From contig NZ_JAIKLE010000001.1 in NCBI RefSeq assembly GCF_022267315.1, forward strand, positions 186,001-250,000: DNA of 64,000 bases, written 5' to 3'. Within the stretch, counting starts at the first letter, position 1. Each line of letters opens with the position of its first letter. Below the pieces are notes generated by a model. The model did no database searches. It saw only the letters and a list, made by a program, of their open reading frames with translations, and was not told the DNA's origin. This stretch comes from Maribellus maritimus (GTDB lineage: Bacteria; Bacteroidota; Bacteroidia; Bacteroidales; Prolixibacteraceae). The translations under genes and the position numbers were made by a program. This document shows positions 54,297-63,107 of the stretch, one piece after another.

Positions 54297-55727
54297 TTGA
54301 ATCAAAAAAACTACCACATGTCGCCGGAACAGTTCCGCGAAGAAGGCAAGAAAGTCATTGACTGGATTGCTGACTACTACGAAAATGTTGAAAAATACCC
54401 TGTGCTTTCGCAGGTAAAACCAGGTGAAATTATTTCGTCACTGCCCGAAAATCCTCCTCAAAAAGGAGAAACAATGGATAAAATGATGCGGGACATTGAT
54501 GAAAAAATTATGCCGGGAATCACACACTGGCAATCGCCAAATTTTTACGCCTATTTCCCATCAAATACGTCGTTCCCATCCATTTTAGGAGACCTGGTTT
54601 CTTCCGGGTTGGGTGTTCAGGGAATGATTTGGGCTACCAGCCCGGCGGCTACAGAACTTGAAACCCGGGTTCTCGACTGGCTGGCCGAGATGATGGCGAT
54701 GCCGGAAAAATTCAAATCAAAATCAACCGGGGGTGGTGTAATCCAGGATACAGCTTCAACATCGGCATTAACAGCCATTATTGCGGCACGCGAAAGAGTT
54801 ACAAAGTTTGAATCCAATGAAAAGGGAGTGCAGCAAAAACTTGTCGCATATATTTCCACACAAACGCATTCCTCACTTGAGAAGGCCATAAAGATGGCAG
54901 GTATTGGAAAAGAAAACCTGCGTTTGATTGATGTGGACGAAAAATTTGCCATGAAACCGGACATGCTGGATACGCAAATTCAAAAAGATAAAAATGCTGG
55001 CTTTATTCCCTTTTTTATCTGTGGCGCCCTGGGTACAACTTCATCTAACGCAATGGATCCGTTGCGGAAAATCGGTGAAATTGCTCAAAAGGAAAACTGC
55101 TGGTTCCATATTGACGGAGCCATGTCAGGAACAGCCATGCTTTGTCCTGAGTTTCGATATTTAATGGACGGAGTTGAACTGGCCGACAGTTTTGTATTTA
55201 ACCCACACAAATGGATGTTTACCAATTTCGACTGTGATGTGTTTTGGGTAGGCAACCGGAATGAACTCATCCATACCTTTTCCATTCTTCCCGAATACTT
55301 AAAAAACAAAGCTACAGAGTCGGGTGCCGTGTTTGACTACCGCGACTGGCATGTGCAACTGGGGCGCCGGTTTCGTTCGCTAAAACTTTGGTTTGTTATC
55401 CGGCATTATGGCATGGAAGGGTTACAATTTCATATTCGAAAACATGTAGAACTTTCTCAAAAGTTTACAAAGTGGGTTAACGATTCTGATGATTTTGAAC
55501 TGTTTGTTGAACCTCCCTTAAATTTGGTTTGCTTCAGGCATAAGAAGGGTGACGATTTTAACATGAAACTGATGAACACAATCAACGAAACAGGAAAAAT
55601 TTTCTTCACCCATACAAAGCTAAACGGACAGGTTGTTTTGCGAATGAGCATAGGGCAAACCAACACAGAAGAAGCACATGTAAAAAATGCGTGGGACATC
55701 ATTCAAAGAACTGCTAAATCCTTGTAA
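54297..55727 (+). CDS. PLP-dependent group II decarboxylase (aromatic-L-amino-acid type)
   Basis: The 476-residue protein begins with MSPEQFREEGKKVIDWIADYYE, typical of the aromatic-amino-acid decarboxylase family, and has TGGGVIQDTASTSALTAIIAARE, FFICGALGTTSSNAMDP, HIDGAMSGTAMLCPEFR and the PLP lysine in VFNPHKWMFTNFDCD (Lys305 on the long start). C-terminal RFRSLKLWFVIRHYG matches group II. It decarboxylates an aromatic amino acid (tyrosine, tryptophan, phenylalanine or DOPA); the specificity is not resolvable. The frame can start at TTG 54297 or at ATG 54318; the ATG corresponds to the usual N-terminus, so the TTG start is doubtful. Confidence 0.9.
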   Translation: MNQKNYHMSPEQFREEGKKVIDWIADYYENVEKYPVLSQVKPGEIISSLPENPPQKGETMDKMMRDIDEKIMPGITHWQSPNFYAYFPSNTSFPSILGDLVSSGLGVQGMIWATSPAATELETRVLDWLAEMMAMPEKFKSKSTGGGVIQDTASTSALTAIIAARERVTKFESNEKGVQQKLVAYISTQTHSSLEKAIKMAGIGKENLRLIDVDEKFAMKPDMLDTQIQKDKNAGFIPFFICGALGTTSSNAMDPLRKIGEIAQKENCWFHIDGAMSGTAMLCPEFRYLMDGVELADSFVFNPHKWMFTNFDCDVFWVGNRNELIHTFSILPEYLKNKATESGAVFDYRDWHVQLGRRFRSLKLWFVIRHYGMEGLQFHIRKHVELSQKFTKWVNDSDDFELFVEPPLNLVCFRHKKGDDFNMKLMNTINETGKIFFTHTKLNGQVVLRMSIGQTNTEEAHVKNAWDIIQRTAKSL

Positions 55728-55844
55728 AAGCCACTCGGAAAACAGATGTTTTTTTCAGAAGAATAATTTGATGAAAAACTAAAAGTGTAAATTTTACCTT
55801 TAAAATATTTTTATTACATTTACCTGAAATTAAATCAATAAAAA

Positions 55845-57353
55845 ATGACAGATACTAAGCAAATGGAAGTTTGGTTTGTAACAGGAAGCCAACACTTATA
55901 CGGCCCTGAAACACTCAAACAAGTTGATATTGATTCTTCAACCATCGTAGACGGATTAAATATATCGGGGAAAATGCCCGTAAAAATTGTTTTTAAACCG
56001 GTCGTCAAAACACCCGATGAAATACTTGATGTTTGCGTTCAGGCCAGTGCAGACAAAAACTGTATCGGATTGATAACCTGGATGCACACCTTTTCACCTT
56101 CAAAAATGTGGATAGGAGGTTTAAAAGCGCTAAGCAAACCATATATGCATTTGCACACACAATTTAACCGTGACCTTCCGTGGAGTGAGATCGATATGGA
56201 TTATATGAATCTGCATCAAAGTGCACACGGTGGCCGCGAGTATGGTTTTATAAACGCCCGAATGCGCAAAAACCGCAAAGTGGTTGTTGGGCACTGGCAG
56301 GACGAAAACGTTCAGGATCAGGTAGCGGTGTGGTGCCGTACTGCCATTGGCTGGGCCGATTCGCAGGGGTTAAAAGTAGCCCGTTTTGGCGATAACATGC
56401 GTGAGGTTGCTGTAACCGAAGGTGATAAAGTAGAAGCCCAAATTAAATTCGGATGGCAAATCAGTGCATACGGAGTGGGTGATTTAGTTGCTTATGTTGA
56501 AAAAGTAACCGAAGAAGAAGTAGATACACTTTACAAAGAATATGAAAGTTTGTATGATGTAGCAGAAAACTGCAAATCCGGTGGCGAATTTCATGAAAAT
56601 GTGCGTGTTCAGGCACGATATGAAATTGCAATGAAACGTTTTATGGAAGACGGAAATTTTAAAGCTTTTACCACAAACTTTGAAAATTTAACAGGTCTTT
56701 CACAATTGCCGGGGTTGGCATCACAACGCCTGATGGCTGCCGGCTACGGATTTGGTGCCGAAGGAGACTGGAAACAGGCTGCTTTACTTCGTATTGTAAA
56801 AACAATGTCGAAAGGAATGGAGGGTGGAAGTTCATTTATGGAAGACTACACATATCATTTAGACCCGGCCAACGAAGCAGTTCTGGGAGCACACATGCTG
56901 GAAATTTGTCCTTCAATTGCTGCCCAAAAGCCTCGTCTGGAAGTTCAGCCTTTGGGAATTGGAGGAAAAGATGCTCCGGCCCGACTGATTTTTGAAAGTG
57001 CAACCGGCGATGCCATGAATGTTACATTAATTGATATGGGAAATCGATTCCGAATTATTGTAAATACACTCGACGTAATTGAACCGCTTGACAAAATGCC
57101 AAAACTTCCCGTTGCTAGTGCTTTCTGGAAAACACATCCCAATCTGGCAGATGGTGCAGCAGCATGGATTTATGCAGGTGGAACACATCATTCTGCATTT
57201 ACGTTGGCGTTAACTCCGGAATACATCGAAACGTTTGCGGAATATGCCGATATTGAATTTGTTATTATTGATAAGACCACAAATGTAAGCGACTTCAAAA
57301 AAGAACTTCGCTGGAACGAAATGTACTACATGTTGGCAAATGGATTAAAATAG
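55845..57353 (+). CDS. araA: L-arabinose isomerase
   Basis: The 502-residue protein has the araA fold: EVWFVTGSQHLYGPETLKQV, LITWMHTFSPSKMWIGGLKAL, QFNRDLPWSEIDMDYMNLHQSAHGGREYGF, and the metal site region with FGAEGDWKQAALLRIVK, SFMEDYTYHL and HHSAFTLAL near the end (about residue 447), all strongly conserved in AraA. It converts L-arabinose to L-ribulose, or D-galactose to D-tagatose at lower rate. It stands alone here, without araB, araD or an araR-type regulator, so the operon may be elsewhere or incomplete. A strong terminator follows it. Confidence 0.96.
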   Translation: MTDTKQMEVWFVTGSQHLYGPETLKQVDIDSSTIVDGLNISGKMPVKIVFKPVVKTPDEILDVCVQASADKNCIGLITWMHTFSPSKMWIGGLKALSKPYMHLHTQFNRDLPWSEIDMDYMNLHQSAHGGREYGFINARMRKNRKVVVGHWQDENVQDQVAVWCRTAIGWADSQGLKVARFGDNMREVAVTEGDKVEAQIKFGWQISAYGVGDLVAYVEKVTEEEVDTLYKEYESLYDVAENCKSGGEFHENVRVQARYEIAMKRFMEDGNFKAFTTNFENLTGLSQLPGLASQRLMAAGYGFGAEGDWKQAALLRIVKTMSKGMEGGSSFMEDYTYHLDPANEAVLGAHMLEICPSIAAQKPRLEVQPLGIGGKDAPARLIFESATGDAMNVTLIDMGNRFRIIVNTLDVIEPLDKMPKLPVASAFWKTHPNLADGAAAWIYAGGTHHSAFTLALTPEYIETFAEYADIEFVIIDKTTNVSDFKKELRWNEMYYMLANGLK

Positions 57354-57375
57354 TTGGTTTAAGTAAACTATATTT

Positions 57376-57411
57376 AAAATGGTTGTCTGATTTTCAGGCA
57401 GCCATTTTTTA
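57376..57411 (+). terminator. Intrinsic terminator after araA
   Basis: The stem AAAATGG...CTGA / TCAG...CCATTTT with a short TT-containing loop is followed by TTTT, 25 bp after the araA stop codon. The stem has small internal mismatches. Confidence 0.75.
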
Positions 57412-57494
57412 TTCTGATTTTAAATAAGCAATGGTTTTTTTAACCAACTGTTATTTTAATTAAATTGTAGCAAAAAACTAAACCAAACAACATC

Positions 57495-58259
57495 ATGCTA
57501 AAAAAAATCATTGTAATACTAACTTTGGCACTTCCGCTTTTTACTTCAGCACAATTTTTCAAAGTGTATCCATACATGACTCCCGAGGCAGGCGAAAAAG
57601 AACTGGTTTACTGGTTCAGTGCCATAAACTCCGATCATCAGTATTCTTTTTTTGGAAAAAACGTTGACAGAAACGGGCTCATGGCACATTCGCTGGAACT
57701 GGAATATGGTTTAAGTAATAAATGGACCGCCGGCTTATATCTCGATTTTGAGCAACCTGCCGGAGAACAACTAAAACACATTAAAACAAAAGCCCTGATG
57801 TTTCACGGTAGATTTTGGGAAAAAGGGGAACGTCCGGTAGACTTGGGACTCTATGTAGAATATATTCTTCCAAAAAAAGAATACAAAGATGCCGAACAAA
57901 TTGAAATTAAAATCATAATGGAAAAGGACTATGGTTTTCATACAGTAGTACTTAACCCAACTTTTGAAAAGAATATCGCCGGCCCTGATGTTGATGAAGG
58001 TGTGGAATTTGCTCTAAACGGTGGATGGTATCTAAAAAAAAGCCTGACTTTTCAACCTGGCATTGAGTTTTATACTAAATGGGGAGAACTGGCAGAAATG
58101 GCCCCTTTTAATGAATCCAAAACATACATTTTCCCTGCCATTGACATAATAATGGGAAAACACGGCAGATTAATCTGGCACACAGGAGCCGGGTTTGGAC
58201 TAAGCGATCCGGCAGATAATTTTGTGTTTAAATCCATTTTATCAATCGGATTTTTTTAA
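57495..58259 (+). CDS. Outer-membrane beta-barrel-like protein
   Basis: The 254-residue protein has a signal peptide (IVILTLALPLFTSAQ) and then a strand-rich region typical of a small outer-membrane barrel: LEYGLSNKWTAGLYLDFE, RPVDLGLYVEYILPKK, FALNGGWYLKKSLTFQPGIEFYTKWGELAE and GRLIWHTGAGFGLSDPADNFVFKSILSIGFF, ending in an aromatic Phe as expected for BAM-recognised barrels. It is directly upstream (27 bp) of a multiheme cytochrome c gene, which suggests a shared electron-transfer role, but no porin-cytochrome family is recognised. Confidence 0.65.
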   Translation: MLKKIIVILTLALPLFTSAQFFKVYPYMTPEAGEKELVYWFSAINSDHQYSFFGKNVDRNGLMAHSLELEYGLSNKWTAGLYLDFEQPAGEQLKHIKTKALMFHGRFWEKGERPVDLGLYVEYILPKKEYKDAEQIEIKIIMEKDYGFHTVVLNPTFEKNIAGPDVDEGVEFALNGGWYLKKSLTFQPGIEFYTKWGELAEMAPFNESKTYIFPAIDIIMGKHGRLIWHTGAGFGLSDPADNFVFKSILSIGFF

Positions 58260-58286
58260 TCAGCAAACGTTCAAAAATCAAAAATT

Positions 58287-59657
58287 ATGAAAAGACTTAT
58301 ATATATTATTGTACTGATATTTATTACGGAAAATATTACAGCGCAAACAAAATCTGAGCTAAAGATGCAGATTAAAAATCAGGTCAAACCTTATAATTAT
58401 TTTGAAGACCCAAAAGTTTGTGAAGGTTGCCATGTGGATAAATTTAAACGCTGGAATGTATCGCAACATTCCAGAGCATTTACCGGCGACTTTTTTCAAA
58501 AACAATTTTACGAATTGGTTTTGGCCTCGGAATCATTTGCTCCTGAAGTAAAAGAAGCCGTAAAAGGATGCATTGGGTGTCATGCACCAAGCGCTTTTTT
58601 AGCACAGGATTTTGTTCCTTCCCGAACAACAAATCCCGATAATTTCTGGAATAAAAGCAACGGCGACGTATCGATGGCAGATCGAGGTGTTTTTTGTGAT
58701 TTCTGCCACACCGTTTCACATTTTAAAAATGAGCCGCCTTATAATCACGATTATGTTTCAGCGGCGACCGAAGCCGTTGATACAAAATTTGGCGATTTGG
58801 AGTTTCCCTGGTCGCCGCATCACAAAACAGCCACTTCTGAAATCTATGAAGACCCGATGATGTGTTCATCATGCCACAACGAATTAAATCCTTATGATAC
58901 ATGGGTAAAAGCAACTTTTACTGAATATGAAGAAAGTGTCTATCCTGAACAAGGAATAATTTGCCAAACCTGCCATATGCAACCCATGGGTGGAAAACCT
59001 GCTAAAATGGGAATACTTCGCCCGGTGAATTCCGATCACTGGTGGGGAGGCGGATTTACCGAATTTGTTGAAGGAGCGGCACGAGTTGAAATTAAACTAA
59101 ACTCCACTGAATTGGAAGCAGGAGAGGAAGTAAACTTTTTTGTTGACGTACAAGCAGTTGCTACCGGTCATAAATTCCCGACAGGTTCTACCGAAGAACG
59201 TGATGTTTGGCTTCGTCTTTCGTTGGTTGACAAAAATGGAAAAGAACTGTTCCATATTCCGGTTTCTAAAAATCCCGGCGACCCGAACGACAAATATTTT
59301 ATTACCAGCAACCAAAAAGTTGCTTATCCATCGCACAGCAAAATATCAGAACCAATCGCAAGAGATGCACTTCCTGAAGGCGACCGTTTGTATCATAGCG
59401 CCTTCCTCGACAGCGAAGGAGAATTTACTTTTGCCCAATGGTTTTGTGTAAAAGAAATAGAAAACCGATTAAAACCGCTGGAAATAAGAAAAGAGAAATA
59501 CTCTTTTAAAATACCTGAAAATTTAGAGGGTGAAGTCTTTCTGCAAGCAAAATTAAACTACCGAAGAATGCCTGATTCTTTTGCCGACTTTCTGAAAATT
59601 GACAGAAGACCCGTAATTCAAGTAGCTAAAGACTTACGAAAATTAAAAATCAACTAA
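58287..59657 (+). CDS. Periplasmic five-heme cytochrome c
   Basis: The 456-residue protein has a signal peptide ending NITAQ and five c-type heme-binding motifs: CEGCH (45-49), CIGCH (95-99), CDFCH (137-141), CSSCH (193-197) and CQTCH (226-230). The segment HSRAFTGDFFQKQF and a distal His-rich region HDYVSAATEAVDTKFGDLEFPWSPHHK also appear. After about residue 265 a beta-sandwich domain begins (RVEIKLNSTELEAGEEVNFFVDVQAVATGHKFPTGS). This is a multiheme cytochrome c-554-like architecture, suggesting periplasmic electron transfer, but the terminal acceptor is not defined. It is coupled to the outer-membrane protein gene upstream. Confidence 0.88.
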   Translation: MKRLIYIIVLIFITENITAQTKSELKMQIKNQVKPYNYFEDPKVCEGCHVDKFKRWNVSQHSRAFTGDFFQKQFYELVLASESFAPEVKEAVKGCIGCHAPSAFLAQDFVPSRTTNPDNFWNKSNGDVSMADRGVFCDFCHTVSHFKNEPPYNHDYVSAATEAVDTKFGDLEFPWSPHHKTATSEIYEDPMMCSSCHNELNPYDTWVKATFTEYEESVYPEQGIICQTCHMQPMGGKPAKMGILRPVNSDHWWGGGFTEFVEGAARVEIKLNSTELEAGEEVNFFVDVQAVATGHKFPTGSTEERDVWLRLSLVDKNGKELFHIPVSKNPGDPNDKYFITSNQKVAYPSHSKISEPIARDALPEGDRLYHSAFLDSEGEFTFAQWFCVKEIENRLKPLEIRKEKYSFKIPENLEGEVFLQAKLNYRRMPDSFADFLKIDRRPVIQVAKDLRKLKIN

Positions 59658-59660
59658 ATG

Positions 59661-59692
59661 AAAAAATGTCGGGTATCCCCGGCGGACTTTTT
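59661..59692 (+). terminator. Probable terminator after cytochrome c gene
   Basis: A hairpin with core CGGGTATCCCCG and partly paired GTC/GAC outer arms is followed by a run of Ts (CTTTTTTA), just after the stop codon. It lies between convergent genes. Confidence 0.5.
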
Positions 59693-61005
59693 TATGGTAA
59701 TTCTTCAAAATTAATTTGAGGTGGATTGTTGTTCTTTTCTCGTTCAAAAAAAGTATCGATGGGTGTTGTTTTGTTAAAAAATCCGCAGTTTTTTAAAAAG
59801 AAATCATTGCCTTCAACACCTCCGGCATAATCCATTCTTGATTCTTTTCGGGCAGTGGCATCAGCGGTAAACTTGATTTTTGAAAGTTCTTTCCAGTTCC
59901 CGGTTCTGGTATAAACCCATTGATTTGAATATTTTGCCATCCGTGTTATATTTCCGGTTTCCGTCTTAAAATTCTCAAGAAAAGAATAGAGGTGTGTCAG
60001 ATAAGTATCTGTTTTTGGCCTCCGAAAACTTGCAATCAGCTTCCACTCGCCAACTTCAGGGGCAAAAAACCAGGCGGTAAAATCAGTCATCCCTTTCTCA
60101 CTCGGTTTTCCTTTTAACAGAAATTTATAAGTTGTCCCGGCTTTCCATGGAAAAACAAGATAACTTTGGCCGCCCGAGCCTTCGTTTCCAAACTCTCCTG
60201 TATGCACACCGTCTCCCTTTTTTAACAACGATATTTTATACTCATCGGGGATTTCTCCGGGATTATCAGTTTTGAAAGGACTCCAAACCGAGAATAGTAT
60301 TCTGCGTTCAGTGGAGGAGTTTACCTGCATTCCAAAATACCCCTGGGCAAATCCGTCAGCCATAAAATACGATCCCTGAACATCGTTATTTTCAGGTACG
60401 GTAATTTCATTATAAAAATATTCAAGGTCACCGGCATCTTCCGGTATTTCAAAGTTCAAATGAACAGAAGGCCCCCGGCGAGCCCAATAAAAATCATCTT
60501 TTGCGAAATATACCTTACCTTCCGCCGCTTGTCCGCCAATTAAAAGTGATTTCACTTCTGCAAAATATTCGCCTTCTTTTTTTAATCCACGAATATCCAC
60601 CTGATGGTAGCCTGCTTCCCCAACAGTAAAACTGCCAACATAAACGGTGTCTAAATCTGTATTCTCAATGAGGCAATTCTTTGTTTGGCCCTCCAACTTT
60701 ATAACCAGTTCAGACGGGCCAGAGACAGCTTTTGCAAGCAAAGCCAACTGCAATTCTCCGTTATACTCCGTCTTGAAATAGATTTGCGCCTGAGCATTGG
60801 AATCTGTCCAGTTATTTAAACCACCTTCATTAATTTTGGGATTATTTTGAGTTGTATTTGTAAGCCAGCAGTTTCCTTCAAGCGGAATTGAACAAGCGAA
60901 TGCCCAGTCTTCAGAGAGAAAATTGCTTTGTTTCTGACAACTGGAAGTCATAACAGAAAATACAATTAAAACAGCAACACAAATAATATTTCGAACTATT
61001 TTCAT
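59692..61005 (-). CDS. DUF3472 lipoprotein with N-terminal DUF5077-like domain
   Basis: The 437-residue lipoprotein (lipobox MTSSC, Cys about residue 23) has an N-terminal beta-sandwich of DUF5077 type (GLNNWTDSNAQAQIYFKTEYNGELQLALLAKAVSG), followed by a DUF3472 domain with DDFYWARRGPSVHLNFEIPEDAGDLEYFYNEITVPENND, GYFGMQVNSSTERRILFSVWSPFKTD and TDFTAWFFAPEVGEWKLIASFRRP. DUF3472 proteins are common surface lipoproteins in saccharolytic Bacteroidota and may bind carbohydrate. It overlaps the GT2 gene by 4 bp. Confidence 0.85.
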   Translation of the reverse strand: MKIVRNIICVAVLIVFSVMTSSCQKQSNFLSEDWAFACSIPLEGNCWLTNTTQNNPKINEGGLNNWTDSNAQAQIYFKTEYNGELQLALLAKAVSGPSELVIKLEGQTKNCLIENTDLDTVYVGSFTVGEAGYHQVDIRGLKKEGEYFAEVKSLLIGGQAAEGKVYFAKDDFYWARRGPSVHLNFEIPEDAGDLEYFYNEITVPENNDVQGSYFMADGFAQGYFGMQVNSSTERRILFSVWSPFKTDNPGEIPDEYKISLLKKGDGVHTGEFGNEGSGGQSYLVFPWKAGTTYKFLLKGKPSEKGMTDFTAWFFAPEVGEWKLIASFRRPKTDTYLTHLYSFLENFKTETGNITRMAKYSNQWVYTRTGNWKELSKIKFTADATARKESRMDYAGGVEGNDFFLKNCGFFNKTTPIDTFFEREKNNNPPQINFEELP

Positions 61006-62186
61006 TTTAAATATTTATTTAGTTTGTCGACCTGTTCATTAAGATTTGCCTTTGAATAAAATTCTTCGTGGACAAAATTCAGGTATTTTAAAATTTTAAA
61101 CGCATTAAATTTTTGAAAAAACCGCCTTTGAAACGTTTGCTGATTTGCACAGTTGTTGTTTACGTCGTTTAGTTCTTTCCCAAAATTATCATGCAGGAGA
61201 AATTCAAAAACAGGTTTCGGCAGTTTTGAAATTACCGCCTCATATTCCTTTTCATTCATTTTGAACAGTTTGTCCTTCGTATCGAAAAGTTCCTTTAAAT
61301 CTGCAAAAGCCTGAAGATTGTAGGTTTGGGTCAGGTCTTCAGTTCCTTTCATCCATTTTTGAAGAATAGGACCGGTGCCAAACGGTACACGATCTGACAA
61401 GCGGGCTGAGGGATAAACTTTGGTTGTAGTAATTTCACCTACTTCACCTATTTGAGCCAGATTCTGCAAAAAATAAAAATCTTCGCCTGCCTGCCGTCGG
61501 TTCATTCCACCTCGTTTTACATAGGCTTCTGCTTTAACCGCAAATGCAGAGCCTACTGTAAACATGGAATACGGATACCCGGTAAAATGAATTGCATTTT
61601 TATAAAACCAAAGATATTTTTCGTAAAGTTGAATACCCTTTAAATGCCTTGCTTCCAACCCAGTGGTTTGATGTTGAAAGGATATAGTTGCTCCTACGTT
61701 TTTCGGATGCTCGCTAAAATGTCTTTCAATTTCAACAAAATAATTTTCAGCTACTAAAGTGTCAGCATCCAGCGAAACAATTAATCCATTGGGATTTTTG
61801 AGTAAGTCAAAGCGGAACAAGGCTTCATCCATTCCTGTTTTTCTTGCCAATCCTGCCCCAGCCCATTTTTTTCTTAATTTAACGGGGCCCACAATATAAA
61901 AGGTAATGTTACTAAACTTGTTCTCCGAAAGCCAGGATTCAACCTGCTTTTTTGTTTTCCAGTTAAAATCCTTGATAAGCTCATCTTCAACCTCCGAATG
62001 ATTAAGAACAATCAATACTTCTACAGGATAATCAGGGGTTTTACAGGCGGAAAGTGACACCAGCGTTTGCAAGATATCCGGTTCATTATAACAGGGAATT
62101 ACTACAATCAGCTTTGTCCCCGCTTTAGGCGAGTTCCCGATTAAAGATTTCTTATCCTGTTTCAAAAGATATTTTTCTGCAAACAT
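61002..62186 (-). CDS. Glycosyltransferase family 2 protein
   Basis: The 394-residue protein has a GT-A fold start, GTKLIVVIPCYNEPDILQTLVSLSAC, then a D-x-D-like IVSLDADTLVAENYF (DAD motif near residue 141), and QAGEDFYFLQNLAQ for the acceptor region, with no membrane helix. It transfers a sugar to an unknown acceptor. The N-terminal 25 residues precede the usual start and are kept because no internal Met lies nearer. It is 88 bp downstream of the OmpH gene and 4-bp coupled to the DUF3472 gene. Confidence 0.88.
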   Translation of the reverse strand: MFAEKYLLKQDKKSLIGNSPKAGTKLIVVIPCYNEPDILQTLVSLSACKTPDYPVEVLIVLNHSEVEDELIKDFNWKTKKQVESWLSENKFSNITFYIVGPVKLRKKWAGAGLARKTGMDEALFRFDLLKNPNGLIVSLDADTLVAENYFVEIERHFSEHPKNVGATISFQHQTTGLEARHLKGIQLYEKYLWFYKNAIHFTGYPYSMFTVGSAFAVKAEAYVKRGGMNRRQAGEDFYFLQNLAQIGEVGEITTTKVYPSARLSDRVPFGTGPILQKWMKGTEDLTQTYNLQAFADLKELFDTKDKLFKMNEKEYEAVISKLPKPVFEFLLHDNFGKELNDVNNNCANQQTFQRRFFQKFNAFKILKYLNFVHEEFYSKANLNEQVDKLNKYLK

Positions 62187-62219
62187 TATCAGACAATTTC
62201 AATACAAAACTAACTAAAC

Positions 62220-62252
62220 GGGCAAAAAAAATCCGGGAAAATTCCCGGATTT
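62220..62252 (-). terminator. Intrinsic terminator of the OmpH gene
   Basis: A perfect 11-bp inverted repeat AAATCCGGGAA / TTCCCGGATTT with a 2-nt spacer is followed on the minus strand by a T-run (TTTTTTTG). It lies 22 bp downstream of the OmpH stop. It would separate OmpH from the GT2 gene. Confidence 0.85.
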
Positions 62253-62274
62253 AATAAAAATATGTATTAATATT

Positions 62275-62877
62275 TTATTCTTTTGCCTTTGAATATCTTT
62301 CATTTAAAGCTTTCAAAACATCAGCGGTAAGGTTGTTCGCCTCATCACCTACTAAAATATTTGAAGCACTAAAAATATAATCGTATTTTTTTTGAGCATT
62401 TATAATTTCAATATAGCCCATCAAACTGTCCAGTAACTGTTGATTGTTATTGGTTTGCAATTCGGCCAGTTTTGTCGATAACTCCTGATCCAGTTTTTGG
62501 ATTTCCTGCTCTTTTCCCAACAAACGATCGCGCTCCTGTATTGCCCTTTGTTCAGTTAAAAAACCTCCGCGCTGAACTTTTTCCTGAAAAGCTGCAGCTT
62601 CTTTTTCAAAAGATTGTCTCTTCGTTCCATACTCACTGGTGTAAGCTTCCTGTTTTTTTGAGAAATCGTCATGCAGATCCTGTGCTAAGTCATAATTTAA
62701 AAGAACAGAGTCAGCTTTTACGTAAGCAATTTTCAAACCTCCTCCTGATTCAGATTTGCCAACATTTGTTTCTGCAATCTCAGGGCTGTTGCCTCCTGAA
62801 CCGGTAAAGTGAAGTACATACAAAACAGCTACTGCTACAAAAAGTACAATGCTTACGATTAATGATGTTCCTTTCAT
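62275..62877 (-). CDS. OmpH/Skp-family periplasmic chaperone
   Basis: The 200-residue protein has an N-terminal membrane anchor or signal (SIVLFVAVAVLYVLHFTG), then KIAYVKADSVLLNYDLAQDL and a long coiled coil rich in Gln/Glu/Lys (about residues 70-165), ending with IEIINAQKKYDYIFSASNILVGDEANNLTADVLKALNERY, the conserved OmpH end. Skp holds unfolded outer-membrane proteins in the periplasm before BAM insertion. The retained N-terminal segment has no obvious cleavage site, so it may be membrane-anchored. A -7 element lies 37 bp upstream of the start. Confidence 0.9.
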   Translation of the reverse strand: MKGTSLIVSIVLFVAVAVLYVLHFTGSGGNSPEIAETNVGKSESGGGLKIAYVKADSVLLNYDLAQDLHDDFSKKQEAYTSEYGTKRQSFEKEAAAFQEKVQRGGFLTEQRAIQERDRLLGKEQEIQKLDQELSTKLAELQTNNNQQLLDSLMGYIEIINAQKKYDYIFSASNILVGDEANNLTADVLKALNERYSKAKE

Positions 62878-62913
62878 TCTTTAACAATTTTAAAGTGTAA
62901 AAATAAAGTTTGA

Positions 62914-62921
62914 CAAAGATA
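62914..62921 (-). promoter_or_regulatory. -7 element of the OmpH promoter
   Basis: On the minus strand this reads TATCTTTG, an exact TAnnTTTG match, 37 bp upstream of the start codon at 62877. Upstream of it the spacing to a TTTT-type -33 box is not ideal. Confidence 0.5.
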
Positions 62922-63107
62922 ATTTTTTAGATGAAAACGAATAACTGAATTTACTACTTTTTTTACTTCATTATAAATCAACTTATTTCAAAAAAAACCT
63001 GCATTAAATCATAAGTTTATGCTGATAAACATCATTGAAAAAAGCACGTTTGCGGTAGTATTTTTACGTCAACAACTATTTCTATTTCAAACGACTTAAA
63101 ATTTATA

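Noticed and set aside
54297-54317. TTG start of the PLP decarboxylase as the true start
   Set aside because: It is possible, but the ATG at 54318 matches the usual N-terminus of the family; I kept the longer coordinates and noted the doubt.
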